The notes under the pieces: generated by a model
Seen by the model: the letters and a program-made list of their open reading frames with translations, nothing else
The model's database searches: none
What the model was told of the DNA's origin: nothing
Shown: in pieces, positions 1 to 8,780 of the stretch
How the letters are laid out: each line of letters opens with the position of its first letter
Numbering within the stretch: the stretch's first letter is position 1
Translations under genes and position numbers: made by a program
DNA from: Acidimicrobium sp.
GTDB taxonomy: Bacteria; Actinomycetota; Acidimicrobiia; Acidimicrobiales; Ilumatobacteraceae
Length of the DNA stretch: 9,473 nt
Assembly (NCBI GenBank): GCA_003535455.1
Contig: DOHD01000135.1
Location: 304-9,776, forward strand
Direction of reading: 5' to 3'

Positions 1-434
1 CGTTGTTGCTCGCCACCCGAAAGTTGATTCGGAAACCTGTCTTGTTTGTCGGCCAAACCGACGAGATCGAGCACAATCGGCACTTGACGCGCAATCACAT
101 GTCGTGGTTTGCCAATTACTTCGAGCGCAAAAGCGACATTTTCGAACACCGTTTTGTTTAGCAACAATTTGTAGTCTTGAAAAACATTGCCCATGCTGCG
201 ACGCAAGTGCGGCACTCGAGAGGCGGGCAACTCATTGATGTTTTGCCCAGCCACCCAAACATCGCCCCGCTCGGGTTGCTCTTGACGATTGATCAATCGC
301 AACAAGGTCGATTTTCCTGACCCTGATGGCCCGACTAAGAACACGAACTGACTTTTAGGGATATCAAATGAGGCGTCTCGAACGGCAACTGTTTCGGTGC
401 CGTAGATTTTCGTCACATTTTCAAGACGAATCAT
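1..434 (-). CDS. ftsE: Cell division ABC transporter ATP-binding protein FtsE (C-terminal part beyond window)
   Basis: FtsE is the cytoplasmic ATPase of the FtsEX complex, which links the divisome to peptidoglycan hydrolase activation. The visible 144 codons begin MIRLENVTKIYG. They contain the Walker A motif GPSGSGKST at residues 35-43, the Q-loop in VFQDYKLL (Gln86), the FtsE-typical stretch NKTVFENVAFALEVIGK around residues 93-109, and the ABC signature LSGGEQQ at 138-144. The left window edge cuts the frame in the next codon (CG-), so Walker B and the H-loop are not visible. The ATG at 432-434 is the only plausible start, because the frame upstream offers no other start before a stop. The gene lies 42 bases downstream of prfB and is probably cotranscribed with it. 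In related bacteria ftsX and smpB follow, which would lie off the left edge. The family is certain; FtsE rather than another small ABC ATPase is supported by the signature stretches and the prfB neighbour. Confidence 0.95.
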   Translation of the reverse strand, partial: MIRLENVTKIYGTETVAVRDASFDIPKSQFVFLVGPSGSGKSTLLRLINRQEQPERGDVWVAGQNINELPASRVPHLRRSMGNVFQDYKLLLNKTVFENVAFALEVIGKPRHVIARQVPIVLDLVGLADKQDRFPNQLSGGEQQ

Positions 435-476
435 TGCGACAAACTTACCATCGTCGAACTAGATCGCCGATGAGGC

Positions 477-1577
477 TTATTCGCCGTCAGAACGGCGCCA
501 TCGCAGAAAGCCCAGCATGAAATCATCCAGATCACCGTCGAGTACCGCGGTTACGTTGCTGCTCTCGATACTCGACCGGAGATCTTTGACCATTTGATAT
601 GGCTGCAAAACGTATGAGCGAATCTGACTGCCCCACCCAACTTGCGCCTGCTTGCCGGCAATCTGTGCGAGTGCAGCTGCTTTTTCTTCTTCGTCTTGAG
701 CGATGATCATCGCTTTCAATCTCTTCATCGCACTCTCGCGATTCTGCAACTGACTGCGCTCTTGTTGCGACGACGCGACGAGGCCTGTCGGTTCATGAAT
801 CAATCGCACAGCCGACGATGTCTTGTTGACATGCTGACCACCCGCGCCAGAAGCACGAAACACTTCCATGCGAATATCGCTCTCGTTGATTTCAAGTTCT
901 GCCTGATCGAGAATCGGCCAGATCTGCACGAGGGCAAAACTTGTTTGGCGACGACCCTGGTTGTCAAACGGGCTGATTCGCACGAGTCGATGCGTGCCGC
1001 GTTCACTAGTCAACAAGCCATACACATAGCGTCCACGAATCGTCACGTCGGCCGACAAAATGCCGGCTTCGGTGCCGATTGAGACATCACCGATTTCGAA
1101 TGCGAATCCGTGCCGTTCGGCCCAACGGCGATACATTCGCAGCAACATTTCGCTCCAGTCTTGGGCATCGACACCACCGTCTTTGGCGTTGATCTGCAGA
1201 ATCGCATCGCATTCGTCGTGTTCGCCCGTGAACATGCTGCGCATTTCAAGTGCATCAAGTTCACTGCGACAAGCGGCGATGCCATTTTCTAGTTCTGGTT
1301 CTTGTGTTGCGTCGTCTTCGGCGCGAGCAAGTTCGTGCAACACGAACAAATCATCGACCGTGCGAGACAACAAATTGAATTGATCGATGTCGGCTTTCAA
1401 CGCAGCGTATTGTGAGTTGATTTTCTTGGCGTACTCTTGGTCGTTCCACAGATCAGGCTTGGCGACCTCACCTTCAAGTTCGACCAACAAGCCTCTTGAA
1501 GTCTCGATATTCAGATACCGTGCAGCTTCACCAACACGACGACGCACTTCGCCTAGATCGCTTGAAAAATCTTTCAT
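477..1577 (-). CDS. prfB: Peptide chain release factor 2 (RF2)
   Basis: RF2 recognises UAA and UGA stop codons in the ribosomal A site and triggers hydrolysis of peptidyl-tRNA. The 366-residue length is normal for the family. The stop-codon reading tripeptide is SPF at residues 202-204, which defines RF2 as opposed to the PxT of RF1. The catalytic GGQ is at residues 246-248 within ASGAGGQHVNKT. The N-terminal part to about residue 110 is the usual helical domain 1. The reading frame is continuous from the ATG at 1575-1577, so the programmed +1 frameshift that autoregulates RF2 in many bacteria (a CTT-TGA site near codon 25) is absent here. The start lies 15 bases after the secA stop codon, with only a weak purine stretch (GCGAG) upstream, so translation probably follows secA. 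The stop codon is TAA. Confidence 0.97.
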   Translation of the reverse strand: MKDFSSDLGEVRRRVGEAARYLNIETSRGLLVELEGEVAKPDLWNDQEYAKKINSQYAALKADIDQFNLLSRTVDDLFVLHELARAEDDATQEPELENGIAACRSELDALEMRSMFTGEHDECDAILQINAKDGGVDAQDWSEMLLRMYRRWAERHGFAFEIGDVSIGTEAGILSADVTIRGRYVYGLLTSERGTHRLVRISPFDNQGRRQTSFALVQIWPILDQAELEINESDIRMEVFRASGAGGQHVNKTSSAVRLIHEPTGLVASSQQERSQLQNRESAMKRLKAMIIAQDEEEKAAALAQIAGKQAQVGWGSQIRSYVLQPYQMVKDLRSSIESSNVTAVLDGDLDDFMLGFLRWRRSDGE

Positions 1578-1592
1578 GTCGGCTAACTCGCT

Positions 1593-4322
1593 CTAATTGA
1601 CGCGACCGTGACACATCTTGTATTTCTTGCCCGAGCCGCATGGGCACGGTGAGTTGCGCGGGGTCTTCGACCAGTCAGGCTGACCGAAAACACTGCTACT
1701 GGTGCCCGACTTTGCGCTCGGCGCTTGATCGATATTTTCATCCGAAGTTTGTTGGATGTTGCTCAATTTGCTGGCGGGTGCCGAATTATTGATTACCTGA
1801 ACATGCATCACATATTTGACAAAATCTTGGGCGATGCCTTTCATCAAGGCTCCGAACATTTCATAGCCTTCTCGCTGCCACTCGATCAACGGATCTTTCT
1901 GGCCGATCGCACGCAAGTTGATGCCCTCTTGTAGGTAGTCCATTTCTTCGAGATGCTCTCGCCATCGTTGATCAATGATTTTCAGCATCACTTGACGCTC
2001 GACTTCACGCATAACCGGTGCCGTCATTTCGGCTTCACGTTTGGCGTAGAACTCGCTCGCGTCGGCCATAACCAAGTCGTAAATCTCGTCGGTCGAGTCG
2101 CATTGAGAAATTTGTGGCGCACTAATTTCAGATGGCCAGAAGGTTCGCAATTCGAGCACCAAGCCGTCGACATCCCACTCGTCATCGGCTTCGGCGACAC
2201 AGTGCGAGTCAATCAAAGCGTCGACGGCCTCGGCTAGATACTCCATTGCTGCTGACTTAAGGTCAAGGCCCTGCAAAATTTGATCACGGCGCAAATAAAT
2301 GATCTTGCGCTGCTCGTTCATCACCTCGTCGTATTTGAGAACATTCTTACGAATCTCACCGTTGCGTTGCTCAACGGTGCTCTGTGCACGCTCAATCGCC
2401 TTGGTCACCATCTTCGCTTCGATCGCCTCGTCATCTGGCAACGCACGACCCATCACCCATGAAAGTGCACCAGTTGCGAACAGTCGCATCAGTTCGTCGT
2501 CAAGGCTCAGATAGAACCGGCTCTCGCCAAGATCGCCTTGTCGTCCGGCGCGACCACGCAATTGATTGTCGATTCGTCGACTCTCGTGGCGCTCAGTACC
2601 CAAAACATAAAGGCCACCAAGTTGACGAACTTTGTCGCCTTCAACTTTGCAACTATCTATATATTTGGCCAGCAATTCGCGATAACGATTTTGCGCCTTG
2701 TCACGGGCGGTCAAATAATCTGGTGGCATCGATTCGAGTGGCGCCGGCAGGGCAAACTCGTCGACAAGAGTCAACGGATCAAAGCCTTCTTTGAGCACAT
2801 CTTGTCGCGCCAAACCTTCAGGGTTGCCGCCCAACAAAATGTCGACACCGCGTCCAGCCATGTTCGTCGCCACGGTGATCGCCCCGAGTCGACCGGCCTG
2901 AGTTACGACCATCGCTTCACGAGCGTGTTGCTTGGCATTCAACACTTCGTGGCGAATGCCGCGCTGTTGCAATTTCTTTGAAAGTTGCTCGCTCTTTTCG
3001 ACGCTCACGGTGCCAACCAAAACCGGCTGACCCTTTGCATGTTTTTCTTCGATGTCGCGCACGACGGCGTCGAATTTGGCGGCCTCGGTCTTATAAATCT
3101 GGTCGGCTTGGTCGGTGCGCACCATTTCACGATTGGTCGGAATCGGCACCACTTGAAGGTTGTACGTGTTCATCAATTCTGCGGCTTCAGTTTGTGCCGT
3201 TCCGGTCATACCAGAAAGTTTTTCGTACATTCTGAAATAGTTCTGCAAAGTGATCGTGGCCAGAGTCTGGTTCTCTTCTTTGATGTTGACACCCTCTTTG
3301 GCTTCGACCGCCTGGTGAATACCTTCGCTCCATCGTCGACCTTCGAGAATGCGACCAGTAAATTCGTCGACGATCTTTACTTCGCCATCTTGAATGATGT
3401 AGTCCTTGTCGCGTTGATACAAAACGGCTGCTTTAAGCGCCACTTGAAGTTGATGAACCAAATTTTGTTGAACCTCGTCGTAGAGATTCTCGATACCCAA
3501 CTGCTTTTCGACTTTTTCGATACCCGACTCTGTTGGCACGACGATTCGCTTGGCTTCTTCGACGTCATAGTCGACATCACGCACGAGAGTGCGAACGATG
3601 GCGGCGAACTGATAATAAAGTTTCGCGGCATCGGCGACACGACCAGAAATAATCAACGGTGTTCTTGCCTCGTCGATGAGAATCGAGTCAACTTCGTCGA
3701 CAATGGCAAAATTAAAACCGCGCTGAACTTTGTCTTGCAGAGTCGCAGCCATGTTGTCGCGCAGATAATCAAACCCGAACTCGTTGTTCGTTCCGTATGT
3801 GATGTCGCTCGAATATTCGACGCGCTTCTCGGCAGAACTCGTGCGCCGACCCGGCACGACGAGCCCCACCGACAAACCCAGCCACCTGTGAATTTGACCC
3901 ATCCATTCGGCGTCGCGTTGTGCCAAATAGTCGTTGGTCGTAATTTGATGCACGCCTTTGCCCGATAAGGCATTCAAATATGCCGGCAGTGTCGAGACGA
4001 GGGTCTTGCCTTCACCGGTTTTCATTTCGGCAACCCAACCAGCGTGCAAAGCTGCGCCACCCATCAACTGCACGTCGTAATGACGTTGACCAATAACTCG
4101 AGTCGCTGCCTCACGCACGACAGCAAATGCCTCGATCAACAGATCGTCGAGGGTCTCACCGCGCTCAAGTCGCGACCTGAACTCGGTGGTCTTGCCCCGC
4201 AACGCCGCGTCGTTCAAAGCCGAATATTCGCTCGACAGCGCGTTTATTTCGGGCAAAATCGCCGCAAGAGCCTTTACTTTCTTGCCTTCGCCAGCGCGTA
4301 AGACTCGGTCGAGGATTGCCAT
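1593..4322 (-). CDS. secA: Preprotein translocase ATPase SecA
   Basis: SecA is the cytoplasmic and membrane-peripheral motor that pushes unfolded preproteins through SecYEG using ATP. In a 909-residue numbering from the ATG at 4320-4322, Walker A MKTGEGKT is at 100-107 and the DEVD box is at 209-212, followed by [15 protein letters not shown]. Further on are the second nucleotide-binding domain with [10 protein letters not shown] and the arginine-finger region RGRAGRQGD. The C-terminus carries a complete SEC-C zinc motif: Cys893, Cys895, Cys904 and His905 ([14 protein letters not shown]). An in-frame TTG at 4347-4349 would add nine residues. I prefer the ATG because [17 protein letters not shown] matches the usual SecA N-terminus. 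The ATG lies inside comF, giving a 49-base overlap that suggests translational coupling. One oddity is Leu598 in [13 protein letters not shown], where nearly all SecA proteins have proline. The stop codon is TAG, 15 bases before prfB. Confidence 0.97.
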   Translation of the reverse strand: MAILDRVLRAGEGKKVKALAAILPEINALSSEYSALNDAALRGKTTEFRSRLERGETLDDLLIEAFAVVREAATRVIGQRHYDVQLMGGAALHAGWVAEMKTGEGKTLVSTLPAYLNALSGKGVHQITTNDYLAQRDAEWMGQIHRWLGLSVGLVVPGRRTSSAEKRVEYSSDITYGTNNEFGFDYLRDNMAATLQDKVQRGFNFAIVDEVDSILIDEARTPLIISGRVADAAKLYYQFAAIVRTLVRDVDYDVEEAKRIVVPTESGIEKVEKQLGIENLYDEVQQNLVHQLQVALKAAVLYQRDKDYIIQDGEVKIVDEFTGRILEGRRWSEGIHQAVEAKEGVNIKEENQTLATITLQNYFRMYEKLSGMTGTAQTEAAELMNTYNLQVVPIPTNREMVRTDQADQIYKTEAAKFDAVVRDIEEKHAKGQPVLVGTVSVEKSEQLSKKLQQRGIRHEVLNAKQHAREAMVVTQAGRLGAITVATNMAGRGVDILLGGNPEGLARQDVLKEGFDPLTLVDEFALPAPLESMPPDYLTARDKAQNRYRELLAKYIDSCKVEGDKVRQLGGLYVLGTERHESRRIDNQLRGRAGRQGDLGESRFYLSLDDELMRLFATGALSWVMGRALPDDEAIEAKMVTKAIERAQSTVEQRNGEIRKNVLKYDEVMNEQRKIIYLRRDQILQGLDLKSAAMEYLAEAVDALIDSHCVAEADDEWDVDGLVLELRTFWPSEISAPQISQCDSTDEIYDLVMADASEFYAKREAEMTAPVMREVERQVMLKIIDQRWREHLEEMDYLQEGINLRAIGQKDPLIEWQREGYEMFGALMKGIAQDFVKYVMHVQVINNSAPASKLSNIQQTSDENIDQAPSAKSGTSSSVFGQPDWSKTPRNSPCPCGSGKKYKMCHGRVN
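4274..4322 (-). other. comF/secA coding overlap (49 bases)
   Basis: The secA ATG (4320-4322) lies 49 bases upstream of the comF TAA (4274-4276), and the two genes are read in different frames. This stretch therefore encodes both the ComF tail ([16 protein letters not shown]) and the SecA start ([17 protein letters not shown]). No strong Shine-Dalgarno sequence precedes the secA ATG, so ribosomes finishing comF probably help initiate secA. That coupling is an inference. Confidence 0.75.
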
Positions 4323-5002
4323 AAGACAGTTGATGCTACCGCCATGCAAGTGACCAGACCAGCCCCCGCTTGATAAAGCGCATGAGTTGCGCTGTTTAAA
4401 GTTGCTCCTGTCGTCACTACATCGTCGACGAGCAACAAATGTTCAGAGTTTAAATTTCGTGCCAAAAAAGACGGGCCGACCAACCGCGCATCACGCGACT
4501 TTCCTGTTTGAGGTCGATCCGAGAGTCGAACCAAAACTTTTTGACATGGCAATTGCAATCGTTTGGCGACATACTTCGCAATCAACTCAGCATGGTCGTA
4601 GCCGCGCTCGATAACGCGCTTTTGTGTCGTTGGCGCCCAAGTAACAATGTCAATTTTTTTGAGTAACCGAGACTGTTCAGCATGCACTCGTCGAACGAGA
4701 GCGTCACCTATCAGTCGCAAACTCGATCTTTGATTGCGATATTTGAAACTCAAGATAACTTTTCGAATTGTCGAATCATATTCAAATGCGACGAGCACAT
4801 CACCGTGATACTGGGTCGAATCTCTGCGCTTGTCGCTGCTTTTTTCGTCGTCGCCGACACCGCTGTTGCAACCGTCGAGCGTCTCGCGACAAGATTTGCA
4901 AATTGTCGCCGAAATTCGACCACATGCAGGGCATGTCGAACCAAAAATCACGCCGAACAAATTCGCCAGTTGCTTGACCACCAGATCATCAGTCTTGAAC
5001 AT
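4274..5002 (-). CDS. comF: ComF family phosphoribosyltransferase-like protein
   Basis: ComF proteins combine an N-terminal zinc finger with a type I phosphoribosyltransferase fold. They are linked to DNA uptake in competent bacteria, but their biochemical role in actinobacteria is unsettled. Numbered from the ATG at 5000-5002 (242 residues), a four-cysteine finger is visible at Cys24, Cys27, Cys35 and Cys38 (CPACG...CKSC). [17 protein letters not shown] and LSFKYRNQ segments follow. The PRPP-binding loop is [10 protein letters not shown] at 192-201. An in-frame TTG at 5024-5026 would add eight residues; neither start has a clear ribosome-binding site, and the ATG is the simpler choice. The last 16 codons overlap the start of secA in another frame. 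In actinobacteria comF commonly precedes hpf and secA; here hpf is missing between them. It is the first gene of the comF-secA-prfB-ftsE unit. The family is clear; the function is inferred only. Confidence 0.9.
   Translation of the reverse strand: MFKTDDLVVKQLANLFGVIFGSTCPACGRISATICKSCRETLDGCNSGVGDDEKSSDKRRDSTQYHGDVLVAFEYDSTIRKVILSFKYRNQRSSLRLIGDALVRRVHAEQSRLLKKIDIVTWAPTTQKRVIERGYDHAELIAKYVAKRLQLPCQKVLVRLSDRPQTGKSRDARLVGPSFLARNLNSEHLLLVDDVVTTGATLNSATHALYQAGAGLVTCMAVASTVLWQSSTESYALAKARK
4974..5002 (+). promoter_or_regulatory. Candidate promoter for the YczE-like gene
   Basis: A TTGACC hexamer at 4974-4979 matches the -35 consensus at five of six positions. It is followed after exactly 17 bases by GAACAT at 4997-5002, which keeps the key A and T of a -10 box but matches only three positions. 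Transcription would start near 5009, about 43 bases before the GTG of the plus-strand gene. The -10 candidate overlaps the comF start codon. The whole divergent spacer is only 49 bases (5003-5051), so at least one of the two promoters must lie partly inside the opposite gene. This is weak evidence from consensus matching only. Confidence 0.3.
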
Positions 5003-5051
5003 TGTCACGAATGTGTGTGCCAACAACAGAAGTGCTGGCTAGCGTGAATCT

Positions 5052-5649
5052 GTGCAAGGCCTTCAACAACTTGAATTTCGCGACCGACTTGGTCGTCGTC
5101 TAGTTAGATGTCTTGTTGGCCTGGCTCTCTTCGCTATCGGCATTTCTTTGCAAATGAACGCAAACCTTGGCGCACCACCGTGGGATGTTTTTCACCAGGG
5201 TGTCGCCAAGCAAGCCGAAATCTCGATCGGCAAAATCATCGTGATGACCGGGTTCATGTTGCTTTTTCTTTGGATACCGCTCGGGCAAAAACCGGGTCTC
5301 GGCACGATTCTCAATGCATTAGAAATTGGTTTGGTCGCCGACGTAGCACTTCAAGTTATCCCTGAGCCGAAAAACTTTTTGATACGCGCAACGATGGTCG
5401 TCGTTGGCATCGTCGTAGTTGCGATTGGCACAGGTTTGTATATCGGCAGTGCACTCGGGCCTGGGCCACGCGATGGTTTAATGACGGGACTTGCCAAACG
5501 CGGAATACCAATCAAAGTTGGTCGCACCGCCATTGAAATCACTGTTTTGATTGTCGGCTTCACACTCGGTGGACAAGTTGGCGTTGCAACTTTCGCCTTT
5601 GCGTTCGGCGTCGGCCCGCTAGTTCACTTCTTCTTGCCGCGACTGGCAA

Positions 5650-5675
<26 letters not shown>
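5052..5675 (+). CDS. YczE/YitT-like integral membrane protein
   Basis: The 207-residue protein resembles the YczE group of bacterial membrane proteins (COG2364-like), whose molecular function is not established. Hydrophobic segments lie at roughly residues 17-34, 62-77, 88-103, 112-131, 158-172 and 175-195. The first half ([17 protein letters not shown], then a hydrophobic stretch, [13 protein letters not shown]) is echoed in the second half ([17 protein letters not shown], then [13 protein letters not shown]), so an internal duplication is visible. The GTG at 5052-5054 is the start: the frame upstream reaches a TAG at 5040-5042 with no other start, and beginning at the next ATG would lose the first membrane segment. 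It is the only plus-strand gene, placed between two minus-strand units whose relatives are usually closer kin in gene order. It starts 49 bases from comF in divergent orientation, and its 3' end overlaps that of ahcY by 26 bases. It may be a transporter; this is not shown. Confidence 0.8.
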
Positions 5676-7104
<1,429 letters not shown>

Positions 7105-7108
7105 GATT

Positions 7109-7113
7109 CTCCT
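7109..7113 (-). promoter_or_regulatory. Shine-Dalgarno site of ahcY
   Basis: Read on the minus strand, AGGAG lies four bases before the ahcY ATG (AGGAG-AATC-ATG). It is the only strong Shine-Dalgarno match before any of the seven complete genes here and ftsE, and it fixes the ahcY start. It suggests that ahcY is translated independently and strongly even though it is last in its unit. Confidence 0.75.
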
Positions 7114-7132
7114 ATTTTCTTGATTTACGAAT

Positions 7133-7399
7133 TTAGAAAGTTGGTTTCAAATTGAGTCGCGAGGCTTTTGCCACAAGGCGTTCGTGCTCGATTTGATTGA
7201 CGACGGTCGCTTCGTCGATAAGCATCACAGGTATGCCCTGTCGCACCTCATATCGCATCTGCAATCGCGGGTTGTATAGCGCTTCTTCATCTTCAAAATA
7301 AATGAGGCTGCCCTTGTCTTTTGGGCAAGCCAGAATCTCGAGCAAGCGCGCATTGATCGGTGAAATATGCGGTGAACTTGATTCAGGCACGACTAACAC
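7133..7399 (-). CDS. Trm112-like small protein (UPF0434/YcaR type)
   Basis: The 88-residue protein shows the family core: [18 protein letters not shown], then [31 protein letters not shown]. Bacterial Trm112-like proteins are short (about 60-90 residues). Eukaryotic and archaeal Trm112 is a stabilising partner of several methyltransferases; partners in bacteria are less well defined. Only one cysteine (in ACPKDKG) is present, so a four-cysteine zinc site is not formed. The frame starts at GTG 7397-7399, 17 bases after the manB stop; a second GTG three codons later (7388-7390) is equally possible, and neither has a Shine-Dalgarno site. Its position next to ahcY would suit a role in methylation, since methyltransferases make the substrate of AhcY, but next to manB is also its usual actinobacterial place. 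Family assignment is good; the role is inferred. Confidence 0.85.
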   Translation of the reverse strand: MLVVPESSSPHISPINARLLEILACPKDKGSLIYFEDEEALYNPRLQMRYEVRQGIPVMLIDEATVVNQIEHERLVAKASRLNLKPTF

Positions 7400-7416
7400 G
7401 ATAACACTTGCGGTGA

Positions 7417-8769
7417 TTACGCCGTGATCAACATCAGCAATTCAGCAACGTGCTCATCGCATTCTTCGCGCGTGGCTGCTTCGAGATTTAATCTCAAAAG
7501 TGGCTCGGTGTTTGAGGGTCGCACATTGAACCACCACGAACCGCAGTCAACCGTCAAACCATCAAGGTGGTCTTGTGGATACTTCGCAAATTGTTTGGTC
7601 ACTCGATCAATGACATCTTGAATATTGCCGACTTGCGTGTTGATCTCGCCGCTATTGGCATATTTTTCGAATGGCTTGCGCAACTCAGATAATGACTTTC
7701 CGGTGCGACACATTTCGCCGAGTACAACCATCGTGGCGATCAAGCCACTGTCGGCGCGATAGTTGTCGGCAAAGTAATAGTGCCCAGAGTGTTCGCCCGC
7801 AAAGACGGCACCAGTCTGGGCCATCACTTGCTTCATGTAACTGTGGCCGTTTTTTGTGCGTATCGGTTTGCCGCCAAGTGCCGCGATCGTCTCGGGCACG
7901 ACTCGCGAACAAATTAAGTTGTACAAAATCGTTGCGTTCGGGTTCTCACGCAAAAACACCGAAGCCAACAAGGCGGTAGTCGTGCTACCAGAGACACTTT
8001 TGCCAAGTTCGTCGACCAAAAAAACGCGGTCGGCATCGCCATCAAAAGCCAACCCGACATCGAACTGACCGGCGACAACCCGAGCTTGCAGGTCGCGCTG
8101 GTTGGCGGGCTGAATCGGGTCGGCGGGATGATTTGGAAACGTGCCGTCGAGCTCGCCGTACATGATTTCAATCTCGAACTTTTTCAAACGATCGAAAACC
8201 GCAGGTGCGACCAATCCGCCCATGCCATTTGCGGTGTCGGCGACGATTCTTAACTTAGAGGTTTTGTCGACGGCAATAAAGCCGACGACATGATCGACGA
8301 ATTCTGCAAGCATGTTTTTTTTCGTGACCTCGCCTCGTGTTGTCGCTGGGGTCGGACCTCGCGCGTCTAATACATCTTGCGCGATCGCTTTCATCTCGCG
8401 TAATCCGTTGTCGATGCCGATCGATCGCGCCCCCGACAAGCAACATTTGATGCCGTTGTATTGGGCAGGATTGTGCGAAGCCGTGAACATCGCGCCAGGT
8501 GCATTCAATTTGCCCGAGGCGAAATAAAGCATGTCTGTGCTTGCCAAGCCGAGATTGATTACATCAACGCCTTGCTCGGTCAAACCATTTTGAAACGCCT
8601 CGACCAGGTCTGGGCCACTCGGTCGCATGTCGTGGGCGACGACAATTGTTTTTGCTTCCGAAAATTTAGCGAATGCCACACCGAATGCATGCGCCAAAGT
8701 CGCGTCGAGTTGGTCGGGTACCGTGCCCCGAATGTCGTAGGCCTTAACGACTGCTTCTAAATTGGGCAC
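7417..8769 (-). CDS. manB: Phosphomannomutase/phosphoglucomutase (alpha-D-phosphohexomutase)
   Basis: The enzyme interconverts hexose-6-phosphate and hexose-1-phosphate through a phosphoserine, supplying mannose-1-P or glucose-1-P for sugar nucleotides used in envelope glycans. With the GTG at 8767-8769 as start it has 450 residues, a usual length. Motifs in order are the KAYDIRG N-terminus, the phosphoserine loop TASHNP (Ser99), the metal site DGDADR at 243-248, the sugar-specificity loop GEHSGH at 325-330, and the phosphate-binding loop RPSNTEP at 417-423. The frame stays open upstream to a TTG at 8845-8847. That start would overlap the preceding gene by 67 bases and add 26 residues unlike the family N-terminus (they encode the antiparallel remnants of that gene in another frame), so I prefer the GTG, 11 bases after the upstream stop. 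No ribosome-binding site is visible. In mycobacteria and Streptomyces the PMM gene is near ahcY, with sugar isomerase genes between; these are missing here. Mannose versus glucose preference cannot be told. Confidence 0.93.
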   Translation of the reverse strand: MPNLEAVVKAYDIRGTVPDQLDATLAHAFGVAFAKFSEAKTIVVAHDMRPSGPDLVEAFQNGLTEQGVDVINLGLASTDMLYFASGKLNAPGAMFTASHNPAQYNGIKCCLSGARSIGIDNGLREMKAIAQDVLDARGPTPATTRGEVTKKNMLAEFVDHVVGFIAVDKTSKLRIVADTANGMGGLVAPAVFDRLKKFEIEIMYGELDGTFPNHPADPIQPANQRDLQARVVAGQFDVGLAFDGDADRVFLVDELGKSVSGSTTTALLASVFLRENPNATILYNLICSRVVPETIAALGGKPIRTKNGHSYMKQVMAQTGAVFAGEHSGHYYFADNYRADSGLIATMVVLGEMCRTGKSLSELRKPFEKYANSGEINTQVGNIQDVIDRVTKQFAKYPQDHLDGLTVDCGSWWFNVRPSNTEPLLRLNLEAATREECDEHVAELLMLITA

Positions 8770-8780
8770 GGCATTAAAGA

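Noticed and set aside
1575..1577. Programmed +1 frameshift in prfB.
   Set aside because: The RF2 frame is continuous from its ATG and no CTT-TGA type site is seen near codon 25, so no frameshift is needed.
2985..3968. A 327-codon open frame on the plus strand opposite secA.
   Set aside because: It lies wholly antisense to well-conserved secA sequence, shows no recognisable domain and has low-complexity LVFFD-type composition. It is a by-product of secA codon use.
4347..4349. TTG as the secA start (nine extra residues).
   Set aside because: The extra residues MHGGSINCL do not resemble SecA N-termini, and the ATG at 4320-4322 begins at the expected place.
7105..7132. Possible SAH or SAM riboswitch before ahcY.
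   Set aside because: The gap to the upstream gene is just 28 bases and contains the ribosome-binding site; there is no space for an aptamer.
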